The notes below the pieces were generated by a model that was not told the DNA's origin, did not search any database, and worked only from the letters and a program-made list of their open reading frames with translations. A program made the translations under genes and the position numbers. DNA of 64,000 bases from Amaricoccus sp047275745 (GTDB lineage: Bacteria; Pseudomonadota; Alphaproteobacteria; Rhodobacterales; Rhodobacteraceae): positions 124,001-188,000 of the forward strand of contig NZ_JBKQWU010000003.1 of NCBI RefSeq assembly GCF_047275745.1, read 5' to 3'. The stretch's first letter is position 1. Each line of letters opens with the position of its first letter. This document shows positions 7,929 to 16,352 of this stretch, piece after piece.

Positions 7929-8983
7929 GCCGCTTCGAGCGGTATCTTTCGGTCTGGGTCGGGCTTTGCATCGTCGCCGGCGTCGCGCTCGGCCACCTGT
8001 TCCCGAGCTTCTTCCAGGCCGTTGGCGCGGCGGAGGTGGCGAGCGTCAACCTGCCCGTCGCGGTGCTGATCTGGCTCATGATCATCCCCATGCTGCTCCG
8101 GATCGATTTCGCGGCGCTCGGGCAGGTCGGAGCCCACTGGCGCGGCATCGGCGTCACGCTTTTCATCAACTGGGCGGTGAAGCCCTTCTCGATGGCCCTG
8201 CTCGGCTGGCTCTTCATCGGCTACCTGTTCCGTCCCTGGCTGCCCGCGGACCAGATCGAATCCTATATCGCGGGGCTCATCATCCTGGCGGCGGCGCCCT
8301 GCACGGCGATGGTCTTCGTCTGGTCGAACCTCACCCGCGGCGAGCCGCATTTCACGCTGAGCCAGGTCGCGCTCAACGACGCGATCATGGTCGTGGCCTT
8401 CGCGCCGATCGTGGCCTTCCTGCTCGGGCTCTCGGCGATCAGTGTGCCCTGGACGACGCTCGTGCTCTCGGTCGTGCTCTATATCGTCGTTCCGGTCGTC
8501 GTCGCGCAGATCCTGCGGCGCCGCCTGCTCTCGGCCGGAGGTCAGCCCGCGCTGGACAGGGTGCTCGGCAGGCTCCAGCCGGTTTCGCTCGTGGCACTGC
8601 TCGCGACCCTGATCCTGCTCTTCGGCTTCCAGGGCGAGCAGGTCATGGCGCAGCCCATGATCATCGCGCTGCTGGCCGTGCCGATCCTGATCCAGGTCTA
8701 TCTCAACTCCGGCCTCGCCTATCTGCTGAACCGCGTCGCCGGCGAGCAGCACTGCGTCGCGGGCCCCTCCGCCCTGATCGGCGCGAGCAATTTCTTCGAA
8801 CTGGCGGTCGCGGCGGCGATCAGCCTCTTCGGATTTCACTCGGGCGCGGCGCTCGCGACCGTGGTTGGCGTTCTGGTCGAAGTGCCGGTAATGCTCTCGG
8901 TCGTCTGGATCGTGAACCGATCAAAAGGCTGGTACGAGCGCGGAGCGCGCGTTCACCCATCCATGGAAAGGCCCGCGGAATGA
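7925..8983 (+). CDS. acr3: Acr3-type arsenite efflux permease
   Basis: This 352-aa inner-membrane protein has about ten helices and is an Acr3 (ArsB-unrelated) arsenite exporter. The family's essential cysteine is present in APCTAMVFVWSNLTRGEP (Cys126), as is the conserved glutamate in GASNFFELAVAAAI near the C-terminal third. Length is typical. I placed the start at 7925 because ATGA overlaps the arsR stop and MSRFERYLSVWVG is the normal N-terminus. It expels arsenite, including that made by the ArsC encoded next. Confidence 0.93.
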   Translation: MSRFERYLSVWVGLCIVAGVALGHLFPSFFQAVGAAEVASVNLPVAVLIWLMIIPMLLRIDFAALGQVGAHWRGIGVTLFINWAVKPFSMALLGWLFIGYLFRPWLPADQIESYIAGLIILAAAPCTAMVFVWSNLTRGEPHFTLSQVALNDAIMVVAFAPIVAFLLGLSAISVPWTTLVLSVVLYIVVPVVVAQILRRRLLSAGGQPALDRVLGRLQPVSLVALLATLILLFGFQGEQVMAQPMIIALLAVPILIQVYLNSGLAYLLNRVAGEQHCVAGPSALIGASNFFELAVAAAISLFGFHSGAALATVVGVLVEVPVMLSVVWIVNRSKGWYERGARVHPSMERPAE

Positions 8984-9408
8984 CCGTGACCATCTACCAC
9001 AACCCCGCCTGCGGCACGTCGCGCAACACGCTCGCCATGATCGAGGGGAGCGGCGAGACCCCGATCGTGGTCGAATATCTGAAGGCCCCGCCCAGCCGGG
9101 AGCGTCTGGTCGAACTACTGGCCGCCATGGGACTGCCCGCCCGCGCCCTGCTGCGCGAGAAGGGCACGCCCTACGCCGCGCTTGGCCTCGATGATCCGAA
9201 ATGGAGCGAGGAGGAGCTGATCGGCTTCATGCTGGAGCATCCGATCCTGATCAACCGGCCGATCGTCGAGAGCCCGAAGGGCACGCGGCTCTGCCGGCCC
9301 TCCGAACGCGTGCTCGACCTGCTCGACAATCCCGCGCCGGAATTCGCCAAGGAAGACGGCGAGGTGATCTTCCACCCCGGCGGCTCCGCCGAAGGCCCGA
9401 CGCCGTGA
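8980..9408 (+). CDS. arsC: Glutaredoxin-dependent arsenate reductase
   Basis: This 142-aa thioredoxin-fold enzyme reduces arsenate to arsenite for export by Acr3. The catalytic cysteine is in YHNPACGTSRNT (Cys11), followed by the ArsC-type segments LREKGTPYAALGL and HPILINRPIV containing conserved arginines. This is the glutaredoxin-linked class, not the low-molecular-weight phosphatase class. The ATG overlaps the acr3 stop (ATGA) and the TGA overlaps the arsH GTG, so translation is coupled throughout. Confidence 0.95.
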   Translation: MTVTIYHNPACGTSRNTLAMIEGSGETPIVVEYLKAPPSRERLVELLAAMGLPARALLREKGTPYAALGLDDPKWSEEELIGFMLEHPILINRPIVESPKGTRLCRPSERVLDLLDNPAPEFAKEDGEVIFHPGGSAEGPTP

Positions 9409-10115
9409 GCGACGGCTTGCCGAACCTCCTGCCCTCCGCCTTCCAGCGTCCCGACCCCACGACGCTCCGCCCGGTCGAGCTGCCCCATGCGCCGCGCATC
9501 CTGCTGCTCTATGGCTCGCTGCGGTCCCGCTCCTACAGCCGTTTCCTGACGCTGGAGGCCGCGCGCCTGCTCAGCGCGATGGGGGCGGAGACCCGGGTCT
9601 TCGATCCGCGCGGGCTTCCCCTGCCGGACGACGCGCCGGCGGACCATCCGAAGGTTCAGGAGCTGCGCGAGCTCTCGGCCTGGTCGGAGGGGCAGGTCTG
9701 GTGCAGCCCAGAGCGCCATGGTGCGATGACCGGCATCCTGAAATCGCAGATCGACTGGATTCCGCTCTCCATCGGCGCGGTGCGCCCGACGCAGGGCAAG
9801 ACCCTCGCGGTGACGCAGGTGAGCGGCGGCTCGCAGTCGTTCAACGCGGTCGGCCAGATGCGCATCCTCGGTCGGTGGATGCGGATGATCACGATCCCGA
9901 ACCAGTCGTCGGTCGCCAGGGCCTATGAGCAGTTCGACGACGAGGGGCGCATGAAACCCTCGCCCTACTACGACCGCGTGGTGGATGTGATGGAGGAGCT
10001 GATGAAGTTCACGCTCCTCACACGGGGCATCGCGGGGCAGTTGACGGACCGCTACAGCGAGCGGAAGGAAGCGGCCGAGGCGTTGGAAGCGAGGGTCGGA
10101 CTCGACGCGATCTGA
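9405..10115 (+). CDS. arsH: Organoarsenical NADPH-dependent FMN reductase ArsH
   Basis: This 236-aa flavodoxin-fold protein is ArsH, which in characterised bacteria oxidises trivalent methylated arsenicals or acts as an FMN reductase. The phosphate-binding loop LLYGSLRSRSYSR and the family-typical segments ERHGAMTGILKSQIDWIPL and QVSGGSQSFNAVGQMRILGRW are clear. The GTG at 9405 forms a GTGA overlap with the arsC stop, which fixes the start. It closes the arsR-acr3-arsC-arsH operon. Confidence 0.93.
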   Translation: MSDGLPNLLPSAFQRPDPTTLRPVELPHAPRILLLYGSLRSRSYSRFLTLEAARLLSAMGAETRVFDPRGLPLPDDAPADHPKVQELRELSAWSEGQVWCSPERHGAMTGILKSQIDWIPLSIGAVRPTQGKTLAVTQVSGGSQSFNAVGQMRILGRWMRMITIPNQSSVARAYEQFDDEGRMKPSPYYDRVVDVMEELMKFTLLTRGIAGQLTDRYSERKEAAEALEARVGLDAI

Positions 10116-10318
10116 GATCGCGGCCGGTCGGGCAGCGGCCCGGAACCAGAACCGCCGGACTTCAACCCTTCAGGTCCGGGCCACCCTGGCTCGGGCCGAT
10201 CGGCCCCCCCTGCGCCGCGGCCGGGACCGGCTGGCGCCATCCGGCAATGGCGCATTCCTCCCCGCTTTCGTAGAAGGCGGCTGAATCGCGGCTCGTGGCC
10301 GTTCAGCCAGGACAGCCC

Positions 10319-10921
10319 ATGGCCAGAGTCATTCTTTACTACGCCCATCCGGGGCACCGGTTCTCCCGGGCGAACCGCGCGATGTGGGCCGCCGCCGAAG
10401 CGGTCGATGGCGTCACCCGGGTCGATCTCTATGCCGAATATCCGCGTCAGAACCTCGACGTCGAGCGCGAGCAGGAACGGCTCCTGACGCATGATGTCAT
10501 CGTGCTGCAGTTCCCGCTGTTCTGGTATTCGTCGCCTTCGCTGGTCAAGGAATGGATCGACCTGACGCTGGAGCGCGGCTTCGCCTATGGCAAGGGCGGC
10601 GACAAGCTCAGCGGCAAGTGGATGATGCTCGCCGTCACCGCGAGCGGGCCGCGCGAAGCCTATGCGGCCGGAGGCTATCAGCGCTACCCGTTGCGCGCGT
10701 TCCTGACCCCCTTCGAACAGACCGCGCGCCTCTCCCGGATGCGCTTCGCCGCGCCCTATGTCCTGCACGGCGCGCTCGGGACCGACCCCGGCCCGCACGC
10801 GGAAGGTTTCGCGAGGCTTCTGGCCGCGATGCGTGACGGCACCTACGATCTGGACCGCGCGGAACGCGCCGAGATCATCACGCATGACACATTGCCGCTG
10901 ATCGGGGAGAGCGAACGGTGA
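10319..10921 (+). CDS. kefF: KefF-like NAD(P)H quinone oxidoreductase
   Basis: This 200-aa flavodoxin-like protein resembles KefF/MdaB ancillary subunits: VILYYAHPGHRFSRANRAM, then DVIVLQFPLFWYSSPSLVKEW and the LERGFAYG loop. In E. coli KefF binds FMN and activates the KefC potassium efflux system. I chose the ATG at 10319 with AGGAC upstream over a GTG eight codons earlier. Its stop overlaps the GTG of the KefC-like gene (GTGA), supporting a two-protein complex. It starts about 200 bases after arsH and is probably a separate unit. Confidence 0.88.
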   Translation: MARVILYYAHPGHRFSRANRAMWAAAEAVDGVTRVDLYAEYPRQNLDVEREQERLLTHDVIVLQFPLFWYSSPSLVKEWIDLTLERGFAYGKGGDKLSGKWMMLAVTASGPREAYAAGGYQRYPLRAFLTPFEQTARLSRMRFAAPYVLHGALGTDPGPHAEGFARLLAAMRDGTYDLDRAERAEIITHDTLPLIGESER

Positions 10922-12951
10922 GCATCGATTTCCTGCTGCTGGCCTTCGTCTTTCTCGCCGCGGGCGTCATCGCCGTGCCGGCGGCGGCGCGGCTCGGGCT
11001 CGGATCGGTGCTCGGCTATCTCATCGCAGGCGTCGCGATCAGCCCGCTCCTCTCGGCCCTGCGCGTCGATCTCGAGGAGATCCAGCATTTCGCCGAGTTC
11101 GGCGTCGTCATGATGCTGTTCCTCGTCGGGATGGAGCTTCGTCCGATGGCGCTCTGGGACATGCGCGGGCGGCTCATAGGGCTCGGTGGGCTTCAGGTCT
11201 CGGCGACCGCGCTCCTGGTGATGGCCGCCGCCCTCGCGCTCGGTCAGCCGTGGTCCGTGGCGCTCGGCATCGGTCTCGTCCTCGCCATGTCCTCGACCGC
11301 GATCGTGCTGCAAACGCTCGATGAGAAGGGGCTCATGGGATCGGACGGGGGGCGGGCCTCGTTCTCGGTGCTGCTGTTTCAGGACATCTCGGTCATCCCT
11401 ATCATCGCGCTCGTCCCGCTGCTCGCGCTGCCGGAACTGGCCGATACCGGGGCCGGCGTGGCGACGGAGGCCGAAGGGCACGGCGCCGCCGCGGGGATCT
11501 TGCCGAGGCTGGCCGGCTGGCACGCGGCGCTCGCGACGATCGTGGCCATCGCCGGGGTGGTGGCGGGCGGCATCTATCTCACGCGGCATGTCTTCCGCTT
11601 CATCGAGACGGCGCATCTGCGGGAGCTCTTCGTCGCGGCGACGCTGCTCTTCGTCATCGGCATCGCTCTCGTCATGACGATGATCGGCCTCTCGCCGGCG
11701 CTCGGCGCCTTCATCGGCGGCGTGGTCCTCGCCAACAGCGAATACCGCCACGAGCTCGAAAGCGACATCAGCCCGTTCCGCGGCCTGCTCCTCGGCTTGT
11801 TCTTCATGACGGTCGGCGCCGCGATCAACTTCGAGTTGATGTTCGCCGATCTCGGGGCGATTCTGGCGATGACACTCGGGCTGATGGCGATCAAGGCGCT
11901 GGTGCTGTTGACTCTCGCCTGGCTCTTCCGACTCAGGGGCGCCGACCGCTGGCTCTTCGGGCTCGGGCTGGCGCAGGCCGGCGAGTTCGGCTTCGTGCTC
12001 CTCTCTCTCACGCTGGCCAATAACGTGATCCCGCGGGAGGTCGCCGAGCGCCTGTCGCTCGTCGTGGCGATGTCGATGCTGCTGACACCGCTTCTCTTCA
12101 TCTTCCACGACCGGGTAATCCTGCCGCGCTTCCGCCGCGAGGAGGCGCGCGAACCGGACGCGATCGAGGAAAAGGGCGAGGTCATCATCGCGGGCCATGG
12201 CCGCTTCGGGGGCAACGTCAACCGGATGCTGCTCGCGGCGGGCTACAAGACGACGGTGCTGGACTATTCGTCGACCCAGCTCGAAGTGCTGCGCGCCTAT
12301 GGGGTGCGCGCCTTCTATGGCGATGCGACGCGGCCGGATCTCCTGGAGGCCGCGGGCATCGCCGAGGCGCGGATGCTGGTGATCGCGATAGATCAGCGGG
12401 AGGCCGCCACCGAACTCGTGCGCTATGTCACCAAGACCTATCCGCGGGTCCACGTCATCGCCCGCGCACACGACGATCAACATGTCTACGAGCTCTGGGC
12501 CGCCGGCTGCCGCGACATCATCCGCGAGACCTTCGACGGCAGCGTCCGCGCCGGCCGGTCGGCCTATGAGGCGCTCGGCATGCATCCGTTCGAGGCGGAG
12601 ACCCTGACCCGGGCCTTCGTCGCGGATGCGCGGATGTTCCTTCGCGAGCTGGCGCCGCTCTATGATCCGGATGTTCCGCATCACCTGAACGCGCCCTACC
12701 GCGACCGCGCCCGCGAATTGCAGGCGGAGCGCGACGCCCGGCTCGCGGCGCGCGGCACCGCCTTCGCGGCCCGCTCCGACCGGGCGTGGTCGCCGCCAAC
12801 GGCGCGCGATCGGGAGGAGGCGGAACGGGCGGGACTGGATTCGGGTGGCTCGGATCTCGGGCATTCGGATCGCGGGGTCCCGGATCTCGGGGTCCCGGAT
12901 CTCGGGGGCGCGGCAGGCGATCCGCGCGGCCGGGGATCGGTTCCGAACTGA
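10918..12951 (+). CDS. kefC: KefC-like CPA2 potassium/proton antiporter
   Basis: This 677-aa inner-membrane protein has an N-terminal CPA2 exchanger domain of about 12 helices (1-400) and a cytosolic TrkA-N/RCK domain starting VIIAGHGRFGGNVNRMLLAAG (near 420), followed by VLDYSSTQLEVLRAYGVRAF and YGDATRPDLLE. The family releases K+ to acidify the cytoplasm during electrophile stress. The start is a GTG overlapping the kefF stop. The last ~30 residues are odd: a tail of pentapeptide repeats (SDLGH, SDRGV, PDLGV, PDLGG) encoded by exact 15-bp units. Confidence 0.9.
   Translation: MSIDFLLLAFVFLAAGVIAVPAAARLGLGSVLGYLIAGVAISPLLSALRVDLEEIQHFAEFGVVMMLFLVGMELRPMALWDMRGRLIGLGGLQVSATALLVMAAALALGQPWSVALGIGLVLAMSSTAIVLQTLDEKGLMGSDGGRASFSVLLFQDISVIPIIALVPLLALPELADTGAGVATEAEGHGAAAGILPRLAGWHAALATIVAIAGVVAGGIYLTRHVFRFIETAHLRELFVAATLLFVIGIALVMTMIGLSPALGAFIGGVVLANSEYRHELESDISPFRGLLLGLFFMTVGAAINFELMFADLGAILAMTLGLMAIKALVLLTLAWLFRLRGADRWLFGLGLAQAGEFGFVLLSLTLANNVIPREVAERLSLVVAMSMLLTPLLFIFHDRVILPRFRREEAREPDAIEEKGEVIIAGHGRFGGNVNRMLLAAGYKTTVLDYSSTQLEVLRAYGVRAFYGDATRPDLLEAAGIAEARMLVIAIDQREAATELVRYVTKTYPRVHVIARAHDDQHVYELWAAGCRDIIRETFDGSVRAGRSAYEALGMHPFEAETLTRAFVADARMFLRELAPLYDPDVPHHLNAPYRDRARELQAERDARLAARGTAFAARSDRAWSPPTARDREEAERAGLDSGGSDLGHSDRGVPDLGVPDLGGAAGDPRGRGSVPN
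12851..12910 (+). repeat. Four 15-bp tandem repeats in the kefC tail
   Basis: Four contiguous units beginning CGGATC (12851, 12866, 12881, 12896) with consensus CGGATCTCGGGGTCC. Because the unit is 15 bp it stays in frame and encodes a five-residue repeat at the extreme C-terminus of the KefC-like protein. The unit resembles the four degenerate copies at 59551-59612. Confidence 0.85.
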
Positions 12952-12977
12952 CGGCCGCGACGACTCCCCTCGCCGCG

Positions 12978-13394
12978 TCACGCGGCCGCGCTGGCGGGCA
13001 AGGCGATATCGGCGAGCGTCGAGCGGTCCAGGTCCTCCAGAAACCGCGCCTCGGCATGGCGGAGCCGCGCCTTGAGCCGGCAGCGGCCATCAATCGCGCA
13101 GAGGCCACCTCCCGACCCGAAACATTCGACCAGCGGCTGGCCCTCTTCGAGCAGCCGCACAACCTCGCCGAGCCGGATCTCCGCCGGTTCCCGGCCGAGG
13201 ACCGCGCCGCCACCGCCGCCGCGCCGCGTTTCCACGAGCCCGCCGCGGGCCAGCCGTTGCATGATCTTCGCCAGATGGTTGCGCGAGAGGCCGAACTCCC
13301 GGGCAAGCTCACCCGTCGAGACCGGCTGCCCCGGCGTGCCCGCCATCCGCATCAGCATCCGGAGGCCGTAGTCGGTGAAGGATGTGAGCCGCAT
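12978..13394 (-). CDS. Rrf2 family regulator, NsrR-like
   Basis: This 138-aa protein has the Rrf2 winged-helix start MRLTSFTDYGLRMLMRMA and recognition region LSRNHLAKIMQRLARGG (36-52). Three cysteines, Cys91, Cys99 and Cys105, sit where Rrf2 proteins of the NsrR/IscR type ligate an Fe-S cluster. The C-terminal ALPASAAA tail is short. It is divergent from a truncated haemoglobin gene with a palindrome between, so I infer a nitric oxide or redox sensor. NsrR identity is probable but not proven. Confidence 0.82.
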   Translation of the reverse strand: MRLTSFTDYGLRMLMRMAGTPGQPVSTGELAREFGLSRNHLAKIMQRLARGGLVETRRGGGGGAVLGREPAEIRLGEVVRLLEEGQPLVECFGSGGGLCAIDGRCRLKARLRHAEARFLEDLDRSTLADIALPASAAA

Positions 13395-13411
13395 CGTTTC
13401 CGTGTCCGGTT

Positions 13412-13436
13412 GAATTGGTATTTACAATACCTATTC
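13412..13436. promoter_or_regulatory. 25-bp palindromic operator (probable Rrf2/NsrR site)
   Basis: Inverted repeat GAATt-GGTATT-tac-AATACC-tATTC centred on 13424; ten of the twelve mirrored base pairs match. It lies 18 bases upstream of the regulator start and 42 bases before the haemoglobin start, placed to control both. Symmetric AT-rich dyads of this size are typical of NsrR-type repressors. Confidence 0.7.
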
Positions 13437-13477
13437 ATCATCGTAGCTCTCAAGGCAAGCTGGAACGGGAGGCGCCG

Positions 13478-13921
13478 ATGTCATCAGCCAGACCGAGGAT
13501 CGCATCCGCGCGTCCCGACATGACGGCCGAGCTTATGGCCCGGACAGGTCTCGACGACGACATCCTGACGGCGCTCGTGCATCGCTTCTATGCGAAGGTC
13601 CGGGCGGATGCCGCACTCGGTCCGATCTTCGCCGCGCGGATTACCGACTGGGAGCCGCATCTGGAACGGATGGCGGCCTTCTGGTCCTCCGTCGCGCTGA
13701 TGACCGGGCGCTACCACGGCGCGCCGGTGCCGGCGCATGCCGGCCTCCCCATTGGATGGGCGCATTTCGAGCGGTGGCTGGCGCTGTTTCGGGAAACAGC
13801 CTTCGAAGTCTGCCCGCCTCAGGGTGCCGAGCATGTGATCGAACGCGCCGAACGGATCGCGCGCTCGCTTCACATGGCGGTCGAGGACGCCAGCTCCGGC
13901 CCGGTTCCGTCACTGCGATGA
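13478..13921 (+). CDS. Group 3 truncated haemoglobin
   Basis: This 147-aa haem protein matches group III truncated haemoglobins: LVHRFYAKVRADAALGPIFAARI, DWEPHLERMAAFWSSVALM, YHGAPVPAHAGLPI and FERWLALFRET are the family's characteristic segments. Cytosolic; such globins bind O2 and NO and have been implicated in NO or peroxynitrite detoxification. ATG 13478 follows GGGAGG. The divergent Rrf2/NsrR-like gene and shared operator support a nitrosative-stress role, which remains an inference. Confidence 0.9.
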   Translation: MSSARPRIASARPDMTAELMARTGLDDDILTALVHRFYAKVRADAALGPIFAARITDWEPHLERMAAFWSSVALMTGRYHGAPVPAHAGLPIGWAHFERWLALFRETAFEVCPPQGAEHVIERAERIARSLHMAVEDASSGPVPSLR

Positions 13922-13973
13922 CGGGTCGATCGAGCCGCGAGGCTCGGAGTCCGGCCGGCGCGGAGGATCTCCG

Positions 13974-14384
13974 GTGAGCCGGAACCCGCCCCTCCCCGCG
14001 AGCCTCGCCGATCGCATCCGCCTCAAGCGGATATACCTCGCCGCCCATGCCTCCGACGGCAAGCGCGTGCTCGTCGACCGCCTCTGGCCGCGTGGCATGT
14101 CGAAGGACCGCGCCCGCCTCCACGACTGGAACAAGACCGTCGCCCCGAGCCAGGAGTTGCGCGTCTGGTTCCACGCGGACCGGGAACGCTGGGAGGAGTT
14201 CCGGGCGCGATACGTGAAGGAACTCGAGGCCAGGGGCGAGGCGATCCGGGGGCTCGCCGATCTCGCGCGGGACGATATCGTCACGCTGGTCACCGCGGCG
14301 AAGGACGCGGACCATAACCACGCCGTCGTGCTGCGCGACCATCTCCGTGCCTGGATCGGGGCGCGAGAGGCCGGGAAACCATGA
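13974..14384 (+). CDS. DUF488 family protein
   Basis: This 136-aa protein starts at a GTG and carries the DUF488 signature IRLKRIYLAAHASDGKRVLVDRLWPRGMSKD, then LHDWNKTVAPSQELRVWFHAD and TLVTAAKDADHNHAVVLRDHL. The biochemical function is unknown. It follows the truncated haemoglobin gene by 52 bases on the same strand and is probably co-transcribed, which suggests a linked role in the NO or oxygen response. No cysteine motif or membrane segment is visible. Confidence 0.85.
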   Translation: MSRNPPLPASLADRIRLKRIYLAAHASDGKRVLVDRLWPRGMSKDRARLHDWNKTVAPSQELRVWFHADRERWEEFRARYVKELEARGEAIRGLADLARDDIVTLVTAAKDADHNHAVVLRDHLRAWIGAREAGKP

Positions 14385-14438
14385 GGGATTGCTTCCGGCA
14401 CCGCCGCCGGGACCTCTCGCGCGGAGGCTACGCCGGTC

Positions 14439-15071
14439 TCACAGAAGGTCCCTCGGATCGCGTCCGGGCCGGGACTTGTAGGCCGGCAAGGTCCAGCCGA
14501 ACCGGAGCGCCCCGCCCCGGACACCCAGCGCGACGATGAAGGCGACCGCCGCCGCGAGCGACTGCGGCTGGTCCGAGGCCCGGGCGGCCACGAACACGAC
14601 CGAGCCCGCCATGGCCGCGGCGACATAGATCTCCTGCCGCATCAGGACCGAGGGTTCGCTGGCCAGCACGTCGCGGATGATGCCGCCGAGCGTGCCGGTG
14701 ATCATGCCCATGATCACGCCGACGACCGGCGACCCGGTGATCACGAGCCCCTTGTAGGCGCCGAAGACGGCGTAGGCCGACAGGGCCACCGCGTCGAGCC
14801 AGACCAGTGTCCGGTATCTCGATTCGATGCGATGCGCCGTGCAGTAGACCACGACCGCCGTGACCGCGCAGACCAGGATGTAGACATGCCGCTCGACCCA
14901 GAAGACCGGAACGCCGAGGATCAGGTCGCGCACGGTCCCGCCGCCGGTCCCGGTGATGGCTGCGAGGAACATGAAGCCGATAACGTCGAGCTGCTTTCGC
15001 GAGGCGGCGAGCGCCCCCGAAGCCGCGAAGAGCGCGACGCCCGCGTAATCCAGAACTTCGATCGGGCTCAT
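14439..15071 (-). CDS. TRIC-type cation channel family protein (UPF0126)
   Basis: This 210-aa inner-membrane protein has seven hydrophobic segments formed by an internal duplication. The two matching half-motifs are AITGTGGGTVRDLILG and MITGTLGGIIRDVLA, characteristic of the UPF0126/YicG family related to trimeric intracellular cation channels. The ATG at 15071 follows AGGAGA. Prokaryotic members conduct monovalent cations in vitro; a more specific role cannot be given. It stands alone, convergent with DUF488. Confidence 0.9.
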   Translation of the reverse strand: MSPIEVLDYAGVALFAASGALAASRKQLDVIGFMFLAAITGTGGGTVRDLILGVPVFWVERHVYILVCAVTAVVVYCTAHRIESRYRTLVWLDAVALSAYAVFGAYKGLVITGSPVVGVIMGMITGTLGGIIRDVLASEPSVLMRQEIYVAAAMAGSVVFVAARASDQPQSLAAAVAFIVALGVRGGALRFGWTLPAYKSRPGRDPRDLL

Positions 15072-15455
15072 CGCAGTCTCCTCTTCCTGTCGAGCGCGGC
15101 GCCCGGCACGCGGACAAGGGTCCGCGCCGGACCGATCCGCCCCGTCGCGCCCCGCGCATAGCGTCTTTCGACCGGCCCCGCCCAGCCCCATTCTGGACCG
15201 CGGTCGCCGCGACCCGATGCTGGCCGCGGCCTCCGGAAGCGCGGCAACTCCCGAGGTCCGGGTAACGGCGGTGAAACGGAGCGTGTTGCCGTGACCGCGG
15301 CCAAAGAAGTCTCGGCGATCGGGGCGCGGCGAGAGCGAAAACACCTCGCGACTCGGACGTCGGCGTCGCATACCGCGTCCAAAGCACTCATGTCGTTGCC
15401 CGCCCCGTTCCCGCTATGGGTTTGTAAAATTGCGCCAAGACCTGAGGATCAGCCC
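15072..15455. other. Divergent intergenic region, nothing recognised
   Basis: This 384-base spacer separates the divergent TRIC-type and MarR genes and must contain both promoters. The only AT-rich patch is TTTGTAAAATTG near 15421, about 25 bases before the MarR ribosome binding site, a possible promoter or operator. I see no small gene or structured RNA. Confidence 0.4.
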
Positions 15456-15929
15456 ATGACACAGATTCACGACCTTCCGGGGCACCTGATCCGCCGCGCG
15501 CACCAGACCTCCGTCGCAGTCTTCACGGCGGAGACGCGGGCCGCGGGCTTCGACCTGACACCGGTGCAATACGGCGCGCTGGCCACGCTGATGGACCATC
15601 CTGGCATCGATCAGGCCACGCTCGCGGGGCTGATCGCGCATGACCGGGCTACGATCGGGGGAGTCGTGCTTCGCCTGGAGAGCCGGGGCTACATCGAACG
15701 CAAGGTGCGCGAAGACGACCGCCGCGCGCGCATCCTGACCCCGACGCCGCGCGGTCAGGCCTTGTACCAGGCCATGAGGCCCGCCATCCTGGCCGCGCAG
15801 GAGCGTATCCTCGCCGGACTGGACGGGAACGAGCGCGAGCCCTTCATGCGGGCGCTGCGGAAGCTCGCTGAGTCCGGGAACGGCCTCAGCCACGCGCCTG
15901 GCGATCGCGTCGGCGGGTCGTCTGAATAA
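15456..15929 (+). CDS. MarR family transcriptional regulator
   Basis: This 157-aa regulator has the MarR fold: HLIRRAHQTSVAVFTAETRAAG, FDLTPVQYGALATLMDHPGID, the recognition helix region AHDRATIGGVVLRLESRGYIERK and the wing EDDRRARILTPTPRG. The ATG at 15456 follows CTGAGGATC. No adjacent co-directional partner is evident and the next gene (gyrB) is convergent at a distance, so its target and ligand are unknown. Confidence 0.88.
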   Translation: MTQIHDLPGHLIRRAHQTSVAVFTAETRAAGFDLTPVQYGALATLMDHPGIDQATLAGLIAHDRATIGGVVLRLESRGYIERKVREDDRRARILTPTPRGQALYQAMRPAILAAQERILAGLDGNEREPFMRALRKLAESGNGLSHAPGDRVGGSSE

Positions 15930-16352
15930 GCCGCCATGCGCGGCGAACGTACCGGCACGCGGCATCTCGCGGTCTCGGCTCCGAGGCCACGGCGAAGACC
16001 GTCTCCCCGGACTATTGCCCCCGCCGCGCCGCCGCGAAATGCGCCAGTCGGTCAGCAGGGGCTTTCTGGAGTGCCGCCGGCTGCAGGCCCTTTCAACCTG
16101 GGCGCCCAGCGCCGGGCGGCTTGCCAGCTTGCCAGCTTGCCAGCTTGCCAGCTTGCCAGCTTGCCAGAAGGCGCAGCACATCCGCCATCAGCCGGTAAAG
16201 CGTCCCGAGGCGAGCCAGTCGCGGCCGTGGCGATCACCACTTCGAGCCGGCCGAGGCGCTGGATTCGCCCCCCGCCGATCCTCAGGAGCAACCAGCTCGA
16301 TCGGATTCAGCGTAGCGGACGGTCCACCGTAGCGCGAACTCGCTCCGCCCCC
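15930..16352. other. Convergent spacer between marR and gyrB, with repeats
   Basis: I see no convincing gene here. The region carries the exact octamer array at 16119-16166. Any terminators of the convergent marR and gyrB genes should lie here, but no GC stem with a T-run is obvious. Confidence 0.5.
16119..16166. repeat. Perfect tandem octamer (GCTTGCCA)x6
   Basis: Six exact contiguous copies of GCTTGCCA (48 bp) in the convergent spacer between marR and gyrB. There are no spacers between units, so it is a simple-sequence array, not CRISPR. Copy number probably varies between strains because an exact array of this kind mutates by slippage. Confidence 0.95.

Noticed and set aside
10234..10253. 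Hairpin GCGCCAT-N6-ATGGCGC between arsH and kefF as a terminator
   Set aside because: The stem is only 7 bp and no T-run follows on the plus strand, so support for termination is too weak.
16119..16166. Octamer array considered as a CRISPR
   Set aside because: Units are 8 bp, contiguous and without spacers, and no cas gene is present.
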